Shown in pieces: positions 1 through 12,051 of a stretch of 64,000 nucleotides of DNA. Positions within the stretch are counted from its first letter, which is position 1. Each line of letters opens with the position of its first letter. This DNA is from Streptomyces bottropensis ATCC 25435. GTDB lineage: Bacteria; Actinomycetota; Actinomycetes; Streptomycetales; Streptomycetaceae. The notes beneath the pieces are model-generated. The model did not search any database and was not told where the DNA came from. It worked only from the letters and a program-made list of their open reading frames with translations. The stretch is taken from assembly GCF_000383595.1 (NCBI RefSeq), contig NZ_KB911581.1, positions 3,664,265-3,728,264 on the forward strand, given 5' to 3'. The translations under genes and the position numbers were made by a program.

Positions 1-1982
1 GCCTCGGCCTGGAGCGCCTCGCCATGATTCTGCAGGGCGTGCAGAACATGTACGAGATCGACACCTCCATGGCCGTCATCGACAAGGCCACCGAACTCAC
101 CGGTGTCCGCTACGGCGACGCCCACGAGTCCGACGTCTCCCTGCGCGTGGTCACCGACCACATCCGCACCGCCGTGATGCTCATCGGTGACGGCGTCACC
201 CCCGGCAACGAGGGCCGTGGGTACGTCCTGCGCCGCATCATGCGCCGCGCCATCCGCAACATGCGCCTCCTCGGCGCCACCGGCCCGGTCGTCCAGGACC
301 TCATCGACGTCGTCATCGCCATGATGGGGCAGCAGTACTCCGAGCTGATCACCGACCGCGAGCGCATCGAGAAGGTCGCCCTCGCCGAGGAGAACGCCTT
401 CCTCAAGACGCTGAAGGCCGGCACCAACATCCTCGACACCGCCGTGACGGAGACCAAGGCCGGGGGTGGCCAGGTCCTCGCCGGTGACAAGGCGTTCCTG
501 CTCCACGACACCTGGGGCTTCCCGATCGACCTCACCCTGGAGATGGCCGCCGAGCAGGGCCTGTCCGTGGACGAGGACGGCTTCCGCCGCCTGATGAAGG
601 AACAGCGGGACCGCGCCAAGGCCGACGCCCGCGCCAAGAAGACCGGCCACGCCGACCTCGGTGCCTACCGTGAGATCGCCGACGCCGCCGGGGAGACCGA
701 GTTCATCGGCTACTCGGACACCGAGGGCGAGTCGACGGTCGTCGGCATCCTCGTCGACGGGCTCTCCTCGCCCGCCGCCACCGAGGGCGACGAGGTCGAG
801 ATCGTCCTCGACCGCACCCCGTTCTACGCCGAGGGCGGTGGCCAGATCGGTGACACCGGCAGGATCAGGATCGACTCCGGTGCCGTCATCGAGATCCGCG
901 ACTGCCAGAAGCCGGTGCCCGGCGTCTACGTCCACAAGGGCGTCGTCCAGGTCGGTGAGGTGACCGTCGGCGCCAAGGCCCAGGCCTCGATCGACGGACG
1001 CCGCCGCACGGCCATCGCCCGCGCTCACTCGGCCACCCACCTCACCCACCAGGCCCTGCGGGACGCCCTCGGTCCGACGGCCGCCCAGGCCGGTTCCGAG
1101 AACCAGCCCGGCCGCTTCCGCTTCGACTTCGGTTCCCCCTCCGCCGTTCCGACGGCCGTGATGACCGACGTCGAGCAGAAGATCAACGAGGTGCTCTCCC
1201 GCGACCTGGACGTCCACGCGGAGATCCTGAGCCTCGACGAGGCCAAGAAGCAGGGCGCCATCGCCGAGTTCGGCGAGAAGTACGGCGAGCGGGTCCGTGT
1301 CGTCACCATCGGCGACTTCTCCAAGGAGCTGTGCGGTGGCACGCACGTCCACAACACCTCGCAGCTCGGCCTGGTCAAGCTGCTCGGCGAGTCGTCCATC
1401 GGCTCCGGAGTCCGCCGTATCGAGGCGCTGGTGGGCGTCGACGCCTACAACTTCCTCGCCCGTGAGCACACGGTCGTCGCCCAGCTCCAGGAGCTGATCA
1501 AGGGCCGTCCGGAGGAGCTTCCGGAGAAGGTCTCCGCCATGCTCGGCAAGTTGAAGGACGCCGAGAAGGAGATCGAGAAGTTCCGCGCCGAGAAGGTGCT
1601 GCAGGCCGCCGCCGGTCTCGCCGAGTCCGCCAAGGACGTGTCCGGCGTTGCCGTGGTGACCGGTCAGGTCCCGGACGGAACCACCGCCGACGACCTGCGC
1701 AAGCTGGTGCTCGACGTGCGCGGACGCATCCAGGGCGGCCGGGCCGTGGTGGTCGCCCTCTTCACCGCCGTGAACGGCAAGCCGCTGACGGTCATCGCCA
1801 CCAACGAGGCCGCCCGCGAGCGCGGACTGAAGGCCGGCGACCTGGTCCGCGCGGCCGCCAAGACCCTCGGCGGCGGCGGTGGCGGCAAGCCGGACGTCGC
1901 CCAGGGCGGTGGCCAGAACCCGGCCGCCATCGGCGAGGCCGTGGACGCGGTCGAGCGCCTGGTCGCCGAGACGGCCAAGTGA
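1..1982 (+). CDS. alaS: Alanine-tRNA ligase, 5' end missing
   Basis: Charges tRNA-Ala with alanine in the cytoplasm and hydrolyses mischarged Ser- or Gly-tRNA-Ala. The frame is open to the left edge, so the N-terminal part of the catalytic domain lies outside the window. The visible part starts inside the conserved [12 protein letters not shown] stretch. It continues through the tRNA-recognition domain to the editing domain with zinc-binding HSATHLTHQ and CGGTHVH. It ends in a coiled segment and a glycine-rich C-Ala domain ([15 protein letters not shown]). The stop overlaps the next gene start by 4 bp, so the two are translationally coupled. Identity is certain from these motifs. Confidence 0.97.
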   Translation, partial: LGLERLAMILQGVQNMYEIDTSMAVIDKATELTGVRYGDAHESDVSLRVVTDHIRTAVMLIGDGVTPGNEGRGYVLRRIMRRAIRNMRLLGATGPVVQDLIDVVIAMMGQQYSELITDRERIEKVALAEENAFLKTLKAGTNILDTAVTETKAGGGQVLAGDKAFLLHDTWGFPIDLTLEMAAEQGLSVDEDGFRRLMKEQRDRAKADARAKKTGHADLGAYREIADAAGETEFIGYSDTEGESTVVGILVDGLSSPAATEGDEVEIVLDRTPFYAEGGGQIGDTGRIRIDSGAVIEIRDCQKPVPGVYVHKGVVQVGEVTVGAKAQASIDGRRRTAIARAHSATHLTHQALRDALGPTAAQAGSENQPGRFRFDFGSPSAVPTAVMTDVEQKINEVLSRDLDVHAEILSLDEAKKQGAIAEFGEKYGERVRVVTIGDFSKELCGGTHVHNTSQLGLVKLLGESSIGSGVRRIEALVGVDAYNFLAREHTVVAQLQELIKGRPEELPEKVSAMLGKLKDAEKEIEKFRAEKVLQAAAGLAESAKDVSGVAVVTGQVPDGTTADDLRKLVLDVRGRIQGGRAVVVALFTAVNGKPLTVIATNEAARERGLKAGDLVRAAAKTLGGGGGGKPDVAQGGGQNPAAIGEAVDAVERLVAETAK

Positions 1983-2485
1983 GCACGACGGATCACACGA
2001 GCGAAGACGACGGCCCGGCCATGCGCCGCGGCCGTCGGCTCGCGCTCGACGTCGGGGACGCCCGCATCGGGGTCGCCTCCTGCGACCCCGACGGGATCCT
2101 CGCCACACCCGTCGAGACCGTTCCCGGACGGGATGTCCCCGCAGCTCAGCGGCGATTGAGACAACTGGTCGACGAGTACGTACCCATAGAGGTAATCGTC
2201 GGACTCCCTCGCTCCCTCAAGGGGGGCGAGGGACCGGCGGCAGTCAAGGTACGGGGATTCGCGCAGGAACTGGCCCGCATGATCGCGCCGGTTCCGGTCA
2301 GACTCCTCGACGAGAGGATGACCACGGTGACGGCCGGTCAAGGACTGCGTGCCTCGGGTGTGAAATCCAAAAAGGGCAGGTCGGTCATCGACCAGGCGGC
2401 AGCCGTGATCATCCTGCAACAGGCGCTGGAATCCGAACGGATGTCAGGTAAAGCTCCGGGCGAGGGCGTCGAAGTGGTCATCTGA
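1979..2485 (+). CDS. ruvX: Putative pre-16S rRNA nuclease / Holliday junction resolvase-like, YqgF family
   Basis: A 168-residue RNase H-fold protein of the YqgF/RuvX family, linked to 16S rRNA 5'-end maturation and in some bacteria to Holliday-junction processing. Visible motifs are [13 protein letters not shown] (first catalytic Asp, residues about 21-33), [17 protein letters not shown] and the C-terminal [10 protein letters not shown] with the last acidic residue. The GTG start sits in a GTGA overlap with the alaS stop. alaS-yqgF adjacency is common in bacteria. The N-terminal acidic extension of about 18 residues is typical of actinomycetes. Confidence 0.93.
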   Translation: MSTTDHTSEDDGPAMRRGRRLALDVGDARIGVASCDPDGILATPVETVPGRDVPAAQRRLRQLVDEYVPIEVIVGLPRSLKGGEGPAAVKVRGFAQELARMIAPVPVRLLDERMTTVTAGQGLRASGVKSKKGRSVIDQAAAVIILQQALESERMSGKAPGEGVEVVI

Positions 2486-2511
2486 TCGCGATACGGTAAC
2501 GTTCCGCGCGA

Positions 2512-2538
2512 TGCGGTGGCCTTCGAACAGCCACCGCA
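2512..2538 (+). terminator. Hairpin between ruvX and mltG
   Basis: A perfect 9-bp inverted repeat (TGCGGTGGC / GCCACCGCA) with a 9-nt loop lies 27 nt past the ruvX stop. There is no T-tract, as usual in Streptomyces. It may be a weak terminator or processing site before mltG. Confidence 0.4.
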
Positions 2539-2609
2539 CAGAAAGAGGCGGGGACGAACGCCGAGCCACAGGCCCCGCGTGACCGCCGCCTCGCGGCTCT
2601 AGGGGATCG

Positions 2610-4412
2610 ATGACTGAGTATGGCCGGGGCCCGGGCTCCGAACCGTGGCATCCGGACGACCCGTTGTACGGGGACGCCGGATGGGACGGACAGCAGGCCC
2701 AGGGCCAGCAGTCCCCTTACGGCGGCCAGCCGCAGCAGCCCTACCCGGAGCAGCAGCAGTACCAGCAGCAGTACGACAACGGCAACGGTGCCTGGAACAA
2801 CGGTCATCAGGACGCCTACGCCCAGCAGCAGTACCAGCAGGAGTACGGCGACCCCGCGCAGCATTACGCCGGCCAGAACCAGCATCAGCAGCAGTACACC
2901 GGTCATGGCCAGCAGCAGTACGGCCACACCGACAACGGCTGGAACGACGGAACTCACCAGCACACGCAGGCCCCTTACGTCGCGGATCCGAACGACCCCT
3001 ACGGGGGACAGCAGCAGGCGATGGCATACGGCGGCCAACAGGACTTCTACGGCACGCCGGACGCGTATCCGCCGCCGGAGCCGCCCTCACGCCGTCGCGA
3101 GGAAGCGGCACCCGCCCCCGCGCCCACTCCGGAGCCCGAACCCGAGGAGCAGCCGGCAGCGGAGCGGACCGACTGGGACCCCGGACCGGACCAGGGCGAG
3201 CACGCGTTCTTCGCCGGTGGCGGTGACGACGACGATGACGACGAGGCCGAGGAACGCTCGGGCCGGGGGGACCGGAAAGGCCGTGGCGGTAAGTCTGGCA
3301 AAGGCGGGAAGTCGAGCAAAGCCGGCAAGAAGCGCCGCAGCGGCTGCGCATGCCTGGTGGTCGTCATGGTCTTCGGCGGCGGCTTCGCCGGCGTCAGTTA
3401 CTTCGGTTACCAGTTCTACCAGAGCCGCTTCGGCGAGATCCCCGACTACGAGGGGAACGGTACGAACGAGACCGTGACGATCACGGTCGCCAAAGGTGAG
3501 TTCGGGTCGGTCATCGGGCAGAGGTTGAAGACGGCCGGGGTCGTCAAGAGTGTGGATGCTTTCACGATCGCACTGGCGAAACTTCCCGAGAAGGATCAGA
3601 TTCAGGCAGGCGTTTATCTTCTCAAGAAGGAGATGTCAGCCGAAAAGGCTATCGCTCTGATGCTCGATCCGAAGAGTCAGAGCAACTTCACGGTCGCCGA
3701 GGGTGTACGTAACAACGACATCTACGTCAAGATCGACAAGGAACTGGGTCTTGACAAGGGCACGACCAAGGATGTCGCCGAGAAGAAGTGGGAGACCCTC
3801 GGCCTTCCCGACTGGGCGAACGACAACAAGGACATCAAGGATCCGCTGGAAGGATTCCTCTACCCGTCCACGTACCCGGTCGCCAAGGGCATGAAGCCCG
3901 AAGCCGTCCTGAAGGAAATGGTCGACCTCGCCAAGGCGAAGTACAAGGAAATGGACCTGGAGGGCAAAGCCAAGAGTCTGAAGCTGGAGAACCCCCTCCA
4001 GGTGCTGACCGTGGCGAGCCTCGTGCAGGCCGAGGGGAAGTACAAGAAGGACTTCCTGAAGGTCGCCCGGGTCGTCTACAACCGGCTCGACAAGAAAAAC
4101 ACCGAGACCTACGGGCTGCTCGACTTCGACTCCACCGTCAATTACCTGCGCGGTGAATCAAAGCTGGCCACAGGCTCGGTCAACTCGCTCCGACAGATCA
4201 ACGACCCGTACAACACCTACAAGTTCAAGGGTCTGCCGCCCGGTCCGATCGACAATCCGGGTGAGGTGGCCATCAAGGCGGCGCTCAAGCCGGCCAAGGG
4301 CGACTGGTACTACTTCGTGTCGATCAACGAGGACGAGACGCTGTTCGCCGTGACCAACGAAGAGCACAACAGGAACCGCGTCAGGTACGAGAAAGCCCAG
4401 AACGGACAATGA
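2610..4412 (+). CDS. mltG: Endolytic murein transglycosylase with long Gln/Tyr-rich cytoplasmic N-terminus
   Basis: Cleaves nascent peptidoglycan glycan strands at the outer face of the membrane. The 600-residue protein has a disordered N-terminal region of about 245 residues rich in Gln, Tyr, Gly and Pro. This is followed by acidic (poly-Asp) and Lys-rich patches, one membrane segment at about 247-270 (CACLVVVMVFGGGFAGVSYF), and the YceG domain to the end. The catalytic Glu is about residue 475 in VASLVQAEGK; downstream LRGE and GLPPGPIDNPG are family blocks. E. coli MltG is about 340 residues, so the N-terminal extension is the unusual part. The stop overlaps the aroE ATG. Confidence 0.93.
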   Translation: MTEYGRGPGSEPWHPDDPLYGDAGWDGQQAQGQQSPYGGQPQQPYPEQQQYQQQYDNGNGAWNNGHQDAYAQQQYQQEYGDPAQHYAGQNQHQQQYTGHGQQQYGHTDNGWNDGTHQHTQAPYVADPNDPYGGQQQAMAYGGQQDFYGTPDAYPPPEPPSRRREEAAPAPAPTPEPEPEEQPAAERTDWDPGPDQGEHAFFAGGGDDDDDDEAEERSGRGDRKGRGGKSGKGGKSSKAGKKRRSGCACLVVVMVFGGGFAGVSYFGYQFYQSRFGEIPDYEGNGTNETVTITVAKGEFGSVIGQRLKTAGVVKSVDAFTIALAKLPEKDQIQAGVYLLKKEMSAEKAIALMLDPKSQSNFTVAEGVRNNDIYVKIDKELGLDKGTTKDVAEKKWETLGLPDWANDNKDIKDPLEGFLYPSTYPVAKGMKPEAVLKEMVDLAKAKYKEMDLEGKAKSLKLENPLQVLTVASLVQAEGKYKKDFLKVARVVYNRLDKKNTETYGLLDFDSTVNYLRGESKLATGSVNSLRQINDPYNTYKFKGLPPGPIDNPGEVAIKAALKPAKGDWYYFVSINEDETLFAVTNEEHNRNRVRYEKAQNGQ

Positions 4413-5248
4413 GCCGCACCGCCACCAAGCACCGGGCCGCCGTGCTCGGTTCGCCGATCGCCCACTCGCTGTCCCCGGTGCTGCACCGGGCCGCGTACGC
4501 CGAACTCGGGCTCACCGACTGGACGTACGACCGTTTCGAGGTCGACGAGGAGGCGCTGCCCGGGTTCGTCGAAGGGCTCGGGCCGGAGTGGGCCGGGCTG
4601 TCGCTGACGATGCCGCTGAAGCGGGCGGTCATCCCCCTGCTGGACGAGATCAGCGAGACGGCGACCTCGGTCGAGACGGTGAACACACTGCTGTTCACGG
4701 AGGACGGGCGGCGGGTCGGCGACAACACCGACATCCCCGGGATGGTCGCCGCCCTGCGCGAGCGCGGCATCGAGCAGGTGGAGTCGGCGGCCGTTCTCGG
4801 CGCCGGAGCAACCGCGTCCTCCGCGCTGGCCGCGCTCGCCCGGATCTGCACCGGCGAGGTCGTGGCGTACGTCCGCAGCGAGGCCCGGGCCGCCGAGATG
4901 CGGCAGTGGGGCGAGCGGCTGGGCGTCGAGGTACGTACGGCGGACTGGTCGCAGGCCGAGCGCGGGCTGAGCGCTCCCCTCGTCATCGCCACGACACCGG
5001 CCGGGGCGACGGACGCGCTGTCCGGTGCGGTGCCGGAGATGCCGGCGACGCTGTTCGACGTGCTGTACCACCCGTGGCCCACCGAGCTGGCCGCGCGCTG
5101 GTCCGCGTACGGCGGTGCGGTGGTCAGCGGGCTCGATCTGCTGGTGCACCAGGCCGTGCTGCAGGTCGAGCAGATGACCGGGTGCAAGACGGCTCCCGTG
5201 GGCGCGATGAGGCAGGCGGGGGAACGGGCGCTGGCCGAGCGCGGCTGA
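4409..5248 (+). CDS. aroE: Shikimate 5-dehydrogenase
   Basis: NADP-dependent reduction of 3-dehydroshikimate to shikimate, the fourth step of aromatic amino-acid synthesis. The protein has 279 residues. The substrate-binding N-terminus shows [17 protein letters not shown] (about 14-30) and SLTMPLKR with the catalytic Lys near 71. DNTDIPG follows, and the cofactor domain has [15 protein letters not shown] in place of the classical GxGGAx motif. The ATG overlaps the mltG stop by 4 bp. The other shikimate genes follow about 200 bp downstream. Confidence 0.93.
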   Translation: MSRTATKHRAAVLGSPIAHSLSPVLHRAAYAELGLTDWTYDRFEVDEEALPGFVEGLGPEWAGLSLTMPLKRAVIPLLDEISETATSVETVNTLLFTEDGRRVGDNTDIPGMVAALRERGIEQVESAAVLGAGATASSALAALARICTGEVVAYVRSEARAAEMRQWGERLGVEVRTADWSQAERGLSAPLVIATTPAGATDALSGAVPEMPATLFDVLYHPWPTELAARWSAYGGAVVSGLDLLVHQAVLQVEQMTGCKTAPVGAMRQAGERALAERG

Positions 5249-5399
5249 GCGTTCCGGGCGGGCCGGTCCGAGGGGGCGGCCGGTGGCGAGGAACCGCCGT
5301 GCGCGCGGTCCGCCTGATGGACCTGCGACCAGGGCCCCGCCCCGGACGTGGGAGGATCGGAGGTGGCGGGCCGGGGCCGCGCACCCGGTGTTCGTCGCC

Positions 5400-5419
5400 G
5401 TACGCGAGGACCCGCGTAC
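5400..5419. other. Inverted repeat upstream of aroC
   Basis: GTACGCG and CGCGTAC arms separated by 6 nt lie about 45 nt before the aroC start in the 214-bp aroE-aroC gap. They could be an operator or a leader hairpin. No known consensus is recognised. Confidence 0.3.
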
Positions 5420-5462
5420 ACGCAGGCAGGATCCAGTACCGGACGCGAGCATAGGAGCACCG

Positions 5463-8250
<2,788 letters not shown>

Positions 8251-8363
8251 CGCCCGCTCGGGCAGCTCTTGCCCGATTCGCCTTGTGTCCCTGGCCACTT
8301 GGGCACTTCGGGCTGCCCCCGGCCGTGCACCAAACGGTGGCCGGGGACGGTACCGTTCGGTAA

Positions 8364-8387
8364 GGGCGGGGTCGGAAGGCCCCGCCC
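8364..8387 (+). terminator. Hairpin terminator after aroB
   Basis: Perfect GGGCGGGG / CCCCGCCC stem with an 8-nt loop, about 110 nt after the aroB stop and 40 nt before the next gene. No U-tract follows, typical for Streptomyces intrinsic terminators. Confidence 0.55.
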
Positions 8388-8427
8388 GCCAGTGTCGATG
8401 TGACTGTACGAGACGGAGTGGCACCGG

Positions 8428-9354
8428 ATGCAGGACGCAGTGGGAGCTCCGCTGCCGCCGCCCCATCGGCCGGGGCAGGACCCGGCGGCCCCCTGGTCGC
8501 CGACCGCGAACCAGCAGGGACACCCGGCCCCCCATCACCCGGGAGCGCCCGGCACGCACCCGCCGGGACACCCGGTGCCCCCGGGCAGCCACCCGGGTCC
8601 GGTGCCGCCGCCTCCGCCCGCGCCGATGGCCCCGCCCGCACCGGCCGTGCCGGGCTTCTCCGGCGCTGCCGGGCATCCGCCGGCCCCGGTCCCGCCGCAG
8701 AGCGGGGTCTCGCCGGACACCACCGGACACGTGCAACTGCCGCCGGGCGGCCCCGTCACCATGCCGCCGGCCGCCACCGGCGCTCCCGACGTCACCAACA
8801 CCACGCTCGCGGTCCTGCTCATCGGCCCCGCCGGAGCCGGCAAGACCAGCGTCGCCAAGTACTGGGCGGACCACCGCCGGGTGCCCACCGCGCACATCAG
8901 CCTGGACGACGTGCGCGAGTGGGTGCGCTCGGGCTTCGCGGACCCCCAGTCCGGCTGGAACGACAACTCCGAGGCGCAGTACCGCCTCGCCCGCCGCACC
9001 TGTGGCTTCTCCGCCCGGAACTTCCTGGCCAACGGCATCTCCTGCATCCTCGACGACGCCGTCTTCCCCGACCGCCCGGTCGTCGGCCTCGGCGGCTGGA
9101 AGCGGCACGTCGGCCCCGGCCTGCTGCCGGTCGTCCTCCTGCCGGGCCTGGAGATTGTCCTGGAGCGCAACGCCGAGCGCTCGGGCAACCGCCGGCTCAC
9201 CGACGAGGAGGTCGCCCGCATCCACGGCCGAATGGCGGGCTGGTACGGCTCGGGCCTCCCGATCATCGACAACTCCCAGCTCGACGTCCCGGCCACGGCC
9301 CGCGTCCTGGACGAGGTCCTGGCCCGCTCGATCGCCAGCCCCCCGAAGTGGTAA
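8428..9354 (+). CDS. P-loop ATPase/kinase-like protein with proline-rich N-terminus
   Basis: A 308-residue protein of unknown role. Residues 1 to about 125 are low-complexity and very rich in Pro, Gly and His, probably disordered. The C-terminal domain of about 180 residues has a clear Walker A motif (LIGPAGAGKTS, about 131-141). It continues with TAHISLDDVREWVR, an acidic DDAVFPD segment and an Arg-rich LERNAERSGNRRL lid-like region. This matches small nucleoside/polynucleotide kinase-like P-loop proteins of the AAA_33/zeta-toxin type. It follows aroB but is separated by a hairpin. No antitoxin partner is visible. Confidence 0.75.
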   Translation: MQDAVGAPLPPPHRPGQDPAAPWSPTANQQGHPAPHHPGAPGTHPPGHPVPPGSHPGPVPPPPPAPMAPPAPAVPGFSGAAGHPPAPVPPQSGVSPDTTGHVQLPPGGPVTMPPAATGAPDVTNTTLAVLLIGPAGAGKTSVAKYWADHRRVPTAHISLDDVREWVRSGFADPQSGWNDNSEAQYRLARRTCGFSARNFLANGISCILDDAVFPDRPVVGLGGWKRHVGPGLLPVVLLPGLEIVLERNAERSGNRRLTDEEVARIHGRMAGWYGSGLPIIDNSQLDVPATARVLDEVLARSIASPPKW

Positions 9355-9440
9355 CCGAGTAGCCGCCGCCCCACACCCCGACAGCCCCCGACGGCCCCGC
9401 CAGGGGCCTGGAGACCGCTCGCGGAACCGCGCCCACCCCC

Positions 9441-9480
9441 GGCCCCGTCAGGGGCGCGGGGAACTGCGCGACAAGCCCCC
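9441..9480 (+). repeat. Dispersed intergenic repeat, copy A (diverged)
   Basis: Contains AGGGGCGCGGGGAACTGCGC followed by GACAAGCC. The same core occurs at 11880-11939 (reverse) and 48011-48065. Copy A agrees over the first 35 bp only. Confidence 0.7.
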
Positions 9481-9483
9481 ACC

Positions 9484-9620
9484 GGCCCGCACCCGGCACA
9501 CACGGGCACCCACCGGCACCCGGCACCCACCGGCACCCGGCACCCATCGGCACCCACCCGCCCCGGCACCCACCGGCACCCGGCACCCACCCACCCCCGA
9601 CACCCCCACCCCCACTCGGC
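9484..9620 (+). repeat. Degenerate short tandem repeat, CACCGGCACCCGGCACC unit
   Basis: A C-rich tract built on CACCGGCACCCGGCACCCA. Exact 19-nt copies start at 9511, 9528 and 9571, with decayed copies between and after them. G-rich on the opposite strand. It ends about 45 bp before the peptidase start, so it may affect its promoter or act as a terminator substitute. Confidence 0.75.
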
Positions 9621-9665
9621 CGCACTCGACCAGCGCCCGCCCAGCGAAGCTCATACGCTCGGCAC

Positions 9666-10772
9666 ATGTCTGAGGTCTACGCGGCCCGCAGAGCCCGGCT
9701 GAGAGAACGCTGCCAAGCCGGCGGCAGCCCCACCGCACTCGTGACCCGCCCGGCCAACGTCCGCTACCTCGCGGGAGCGGCGCCGCGGGGCGCGGTGCTG
9801 CTGCTCGGCAGGAGCGAGGACGTCCTGCTGTGCGGCGCACCGCCGAGCGGCGAGATCGGCGAGGGCCGGCCCGACGACGCCGTACGCGTCCAGGTGCTGC
9901 CACGGCCCGGCGGCGACCCGGCGGTCGCGGCCGCCGGTCTGGTGACGGCCCTCGGTGCCGAGTCCCTGGCCGTGGAGGAGCACCACCTCACCATGGCCCG
10001 CTGCAGAGCCATCCGCTCGGTCGCGCCCCGGCTGCGGCTCGCCGACCTCGGCGGCGCCGTGGAGCAGCTGAGGGTGATCAAGGACGAGGAGGAGGTCTCC
10101 TGTCTGCGGATCGGCGCGGAGATCGCCGACCAGGCCCTGGGCGAGCTGCTCGAATCCATCCTCGTCGGCCGCACCGAGCGCCACCTCGCCCTGGAGCTGG
10201 AGCGCCGCCTCGTCGACCACGGCGCCGACGGCCCGGCCTTCCCCACCTCCGTCGCCGCCGGCCCGAACTCCGGCCGCCCCGGCCACCGACCGACCGATCG
10301 CCGGGTGGAGGAGGGCGACTTCCTCTCCGTCTGTCTCGGCGCGACCTATCGCGGCTACCGGTGCGAGATCGGCCGTACGTTCGTGATCGGCACCTCGCCG
10401 GCCGACTGGCAGATCGAGCTGTACGACCTGGTCTTCGCAGCCCAGCGCGCCGGACGGGAGGCCCTGGCACCCGGTGCGGCCTACCGGGCCGTGGACCGCG
10501 CGGCCCGCCAGGTCCTGGACTCCGCGGGGTACGGAGAGAGCCTGCCGGTGATGATGGGGCACGGGGTCGGACTCGAAATCGACGAGGACCCGCAGTTGGC
10601 CCCCGCGGCCATGGGTAAACTGGACGCTTGCGTGCCGGTCACCGTCGAACCGGGGGTCCACCTCCCGGGCCGGGGCGGAGTCCGGATCGATGACACGCTC
10701 GTCGTACGCCCCGAGGCGGACGGCGGACCCGAGCTACTCACCATCACGACCAAGGAGCTGCTCGCGCTCTAG
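9666..10772 (+). CDS. Xaa-Pro peptidase family protein (M24)
   Basis: Predicted cytoplasmic metallopeptidase releasing residues next to proline. The 368-residue protein has an N-terminal creatinase-like domain (about 1-140) and a C-terminal pita-bread M24 domain. [26 protein letters not shown] contains an Asp-rich metal site region; [14 protein letters not shown] has the conserved His, and [20 protein letters not shown] the Glu/Asp ligands. One metal-ligand Asp of the classical DxGxxxxGY motif appears replaced ([11 protein letters not shown]), so activity is less certain than the fold. It lies directly upstream of efp, a pairing common in Gram-positive bacteria and sensible because EF-P acts on polyproline. 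Confidence 0.85.
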   Translation: MSEVYAARRARLRERCQAGGSPTALVTRPANVRYLAGAAPRGAVLLLGRSEDVLLCGAPPSGEIGEGRPDDAVRVQVLPRPGGDPAVAAAGLVTALGAESLAVEEHHLTMARCRAIRSVAPRLRLADLGGAVEQLRVIKDEEEVSCLRIGAEIADQALGELLESILVGRTERHLALELERRLVDHGADGPAFPTSVAAGPNSGRPGHRPTDRRVEEGDFLSVCLGATYRGYRCEIGRTFVIGTSPADWQIELYDLVFAAQRAGREALAPGAAYRAVDRAARQVLDSAGYGESLPVMMGHGVGLEIDEDPQLAPAAMGKLDACVPVTVEPGVHLPGRGGVRIDDTLVVRPEADGGPELLTITTKELLAL

Positions 10773-10831
10773 CTCATCGGCTGTGCGCGTGGCCCGGGGT
10801 CGTCCACGTCAGTCCAGGAGATTCCGCAACC

Positions 10832-11398
10832 GTGGCTTCCACGAACGACCTCAAGAACGGCCTGGTGCTCAAGCTCGACGGGGGCCAGCTCTGGTCCGTC
10901 GTCGAGTTCCAGCACGTCAAGCCCGGCAAGGGCCCGGCCTTCGTGCGCACCAAGCTCAAGAACGTGCTCTCCGGCAAGGTCGTCGACAAGACGTTCAACG
11001 CCGGCGTCAAGGTCGAGACGGCCACTGTCGACAAGCGCGACATGCAGTTCTCCTACATGGACGGCGAGTACTTCGTCTTCATGGACATGGAGACCTACGA
11101 CCAGCTCATGGTCGACCGCAAGGCCGTCGGCGACGCCGCCAACTTCCTGATCGAGGGCTTCACCGCCACCGTCGCGCAGCACGAGGGCGAGGTGCTCTTC
11201 GTCGAGCTGCCGGCCGCCGTCGAGCTTGTGATCCAGGAGACCGAGCCGGGTGTCCAGGGCGACCGCTCCACCGGTGGCACCAAGCCCGCCACCCTGGAGA
11301 CCGGTCACCAGATCCAGGTGCCCCTGTTCATCACCACGGGCGAGAAGATCAAGGTCGACACCCGCACGAGCGACTACCTCGGCCGGGTGAACAGCTAA
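10832..11398 (+). CDS. efp: Elongation factor P
   Basis: Binds ribosomes stalled at polyproline stretches and restores peptide bond formation. The 188-residue protein starts at GTG with AGGAG upstream. It has the KOW-like domain I ([22 protein letters not shown] in broken form), the tip loop [16 protein letters not shown] where the target residue is modified or bare, and two OB domains ending YLGRVNS. The tip PGKGPA fits the unmodified or lysine-type actinobacterial form. nusB starts 2 nt after its stop. Confidence 0.96.
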   Translation: MASTNDLKNGLVLKLDGGQLWSVVEFQHVKPGKGPAFVRTKLKNVLSGKVVDKTFNAGVKVETATVDKRDMQFSYMDGEYFVFMDMETYDQLMVDRKAVGDAANFLIEGFTATVAQHEGEVLFVELPAAVELVIQETEPGVQGDRSTGGTKPATLETGHQIQVPLFITTGEKIKVDTRTSDYLGRVNS

Positions 11399-11400
11399 CC

Positions 11401-11835
11401 GTGGCTGCCCGTAACACGGCCCGCAAGCGTGCCTTCCAGATCCTCTTCGAGGGCGACCAGCGCGGGGCCGACGTCCTGACCGTCCTCGCGGACTGGATCC
11501 GGCACGCCCACAGCGACACCCGACAGCCTCCGGTCAGCGAGTACACCATGCAGCTGGTCGAGGGGTACTCGGAGTACGCCAGGCGGATCGACGAATTGAT
11601 CGCGCAGTACTCGGTGGGGTGGACCCTCGACCGCATGCCGGTCGTGGACCGCAACATCCTGCGGCTCGGAGCGTACGAGCTGATCTGGGTCGACGCGACT
11701 CCGGACGCGGTGGTCCTGGACGAGATGGTGCAGTTGGCGAAGGAGTTCTCCACGGACGACTCGCCGTCCTTCGTGAACGGTCTGCTGGGCCGGCTGAAGG
11801 AGCTCAAGCCCTCGCTCCGCCGGGAAGCCCAGTAG
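11401..11835 (+). CDS. nusB: Transcription antitermination factor NusB
   Basis: RNA-binding helical protein which, with NusE (S10), NusA and NusG, assembles the antitermination complex on rRNA operons. The 144-residue protein starts at GTG (VAARNTARKRAFQILFEGD), with the Arg-rich N-terminal RNA-binding helix, the central MPVVDRNILRLGAYEL and the C-terminal FVNGLLGRL, all NusB signatures. The start 2 nt after efp shows co-transcription. Confidence 0.95.
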   Translation: MAARNTARKRAFQILFEGDQRGADVLTVLADWIRHAHSDTRQPPVSEYTMQLVEGYSEYARRIDELIAQYSVGWTLDRMPVVDRNILRLGAYELIWVDATPDAVVLDEMVQLAKEFSTDDSPSFVNGLLGRLKELKPSLRREAQ

Positions 11836-11879
11836 CGGACGGCCGGGCGGGGAGCGACTCGGGGGTGCTGTGCGAAGCC

Positions 11880-11939
11880 GGCCGCGGGTGGTCCGTGGCT
11901 GGTCGCGCGGTTCCCCGCGCCCCTTGCGGGGCGCTGTCC
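11880..11939 (-). repeat. Dispersed intergenic repeat, copy B
   Basis: On the minus strand it carries AGGGGCGCGGGGAACCGCGC then GACCAGCCACGGACCACCC. It matches copy C at 48011-48065 closely through about 55 bp. It lies between nusB and the terminator shared with bldD. Confidence 0.8.
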
Positions 11940-11978
11940 GCTCCTCTGTGACCACGCGCCGTACGAGACGTACAAAAA

Positions 11979-12022
11979 CCGCCGGGGTGGCCCGAACCAA
12001 CTGGTTCGAGCCACCCCGGCGG
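11979..12022. terminator. Strong bidirectional terminator between nusB and bldD
   Basis: A 20-bp stem with one mismatch (CCGCCGGGGTGGCCCGAACC against GGTTCGAGCCACCCCGGCGG) and a 4-nt loop, in the gap between convergent nusB and bldD. AAAA precedes it on the plus strand, giving a T-run after it for minus-strand transcripts from bldD. Confidence 0.85.
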
Positions 12023-12051
12023 CACGTTTCTGCTGGGCTCCGCCCGGTGTG

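Larger units (their letters stand above)
9355..9665. other. Gene-free interval with repeats
   Basis: The 311 bp between the P-loop gene and the peptidase gene encode no convincing protein. They hold one copy of a Streptomyces intergenic repeat (9441-9480) and a CACCGG/CACCC-rich low-complexity tract (9484-9620). Both are listed separately. Confidence 0.6.

Noticed and set aside
8428..9354. Zeta-toxin of a toxin-antitoxin pair
   Set aside because: The P-loop domain is compatible, but there is no small epsilon-like antitoxin gene beside it and the location is in conserved core DNA.
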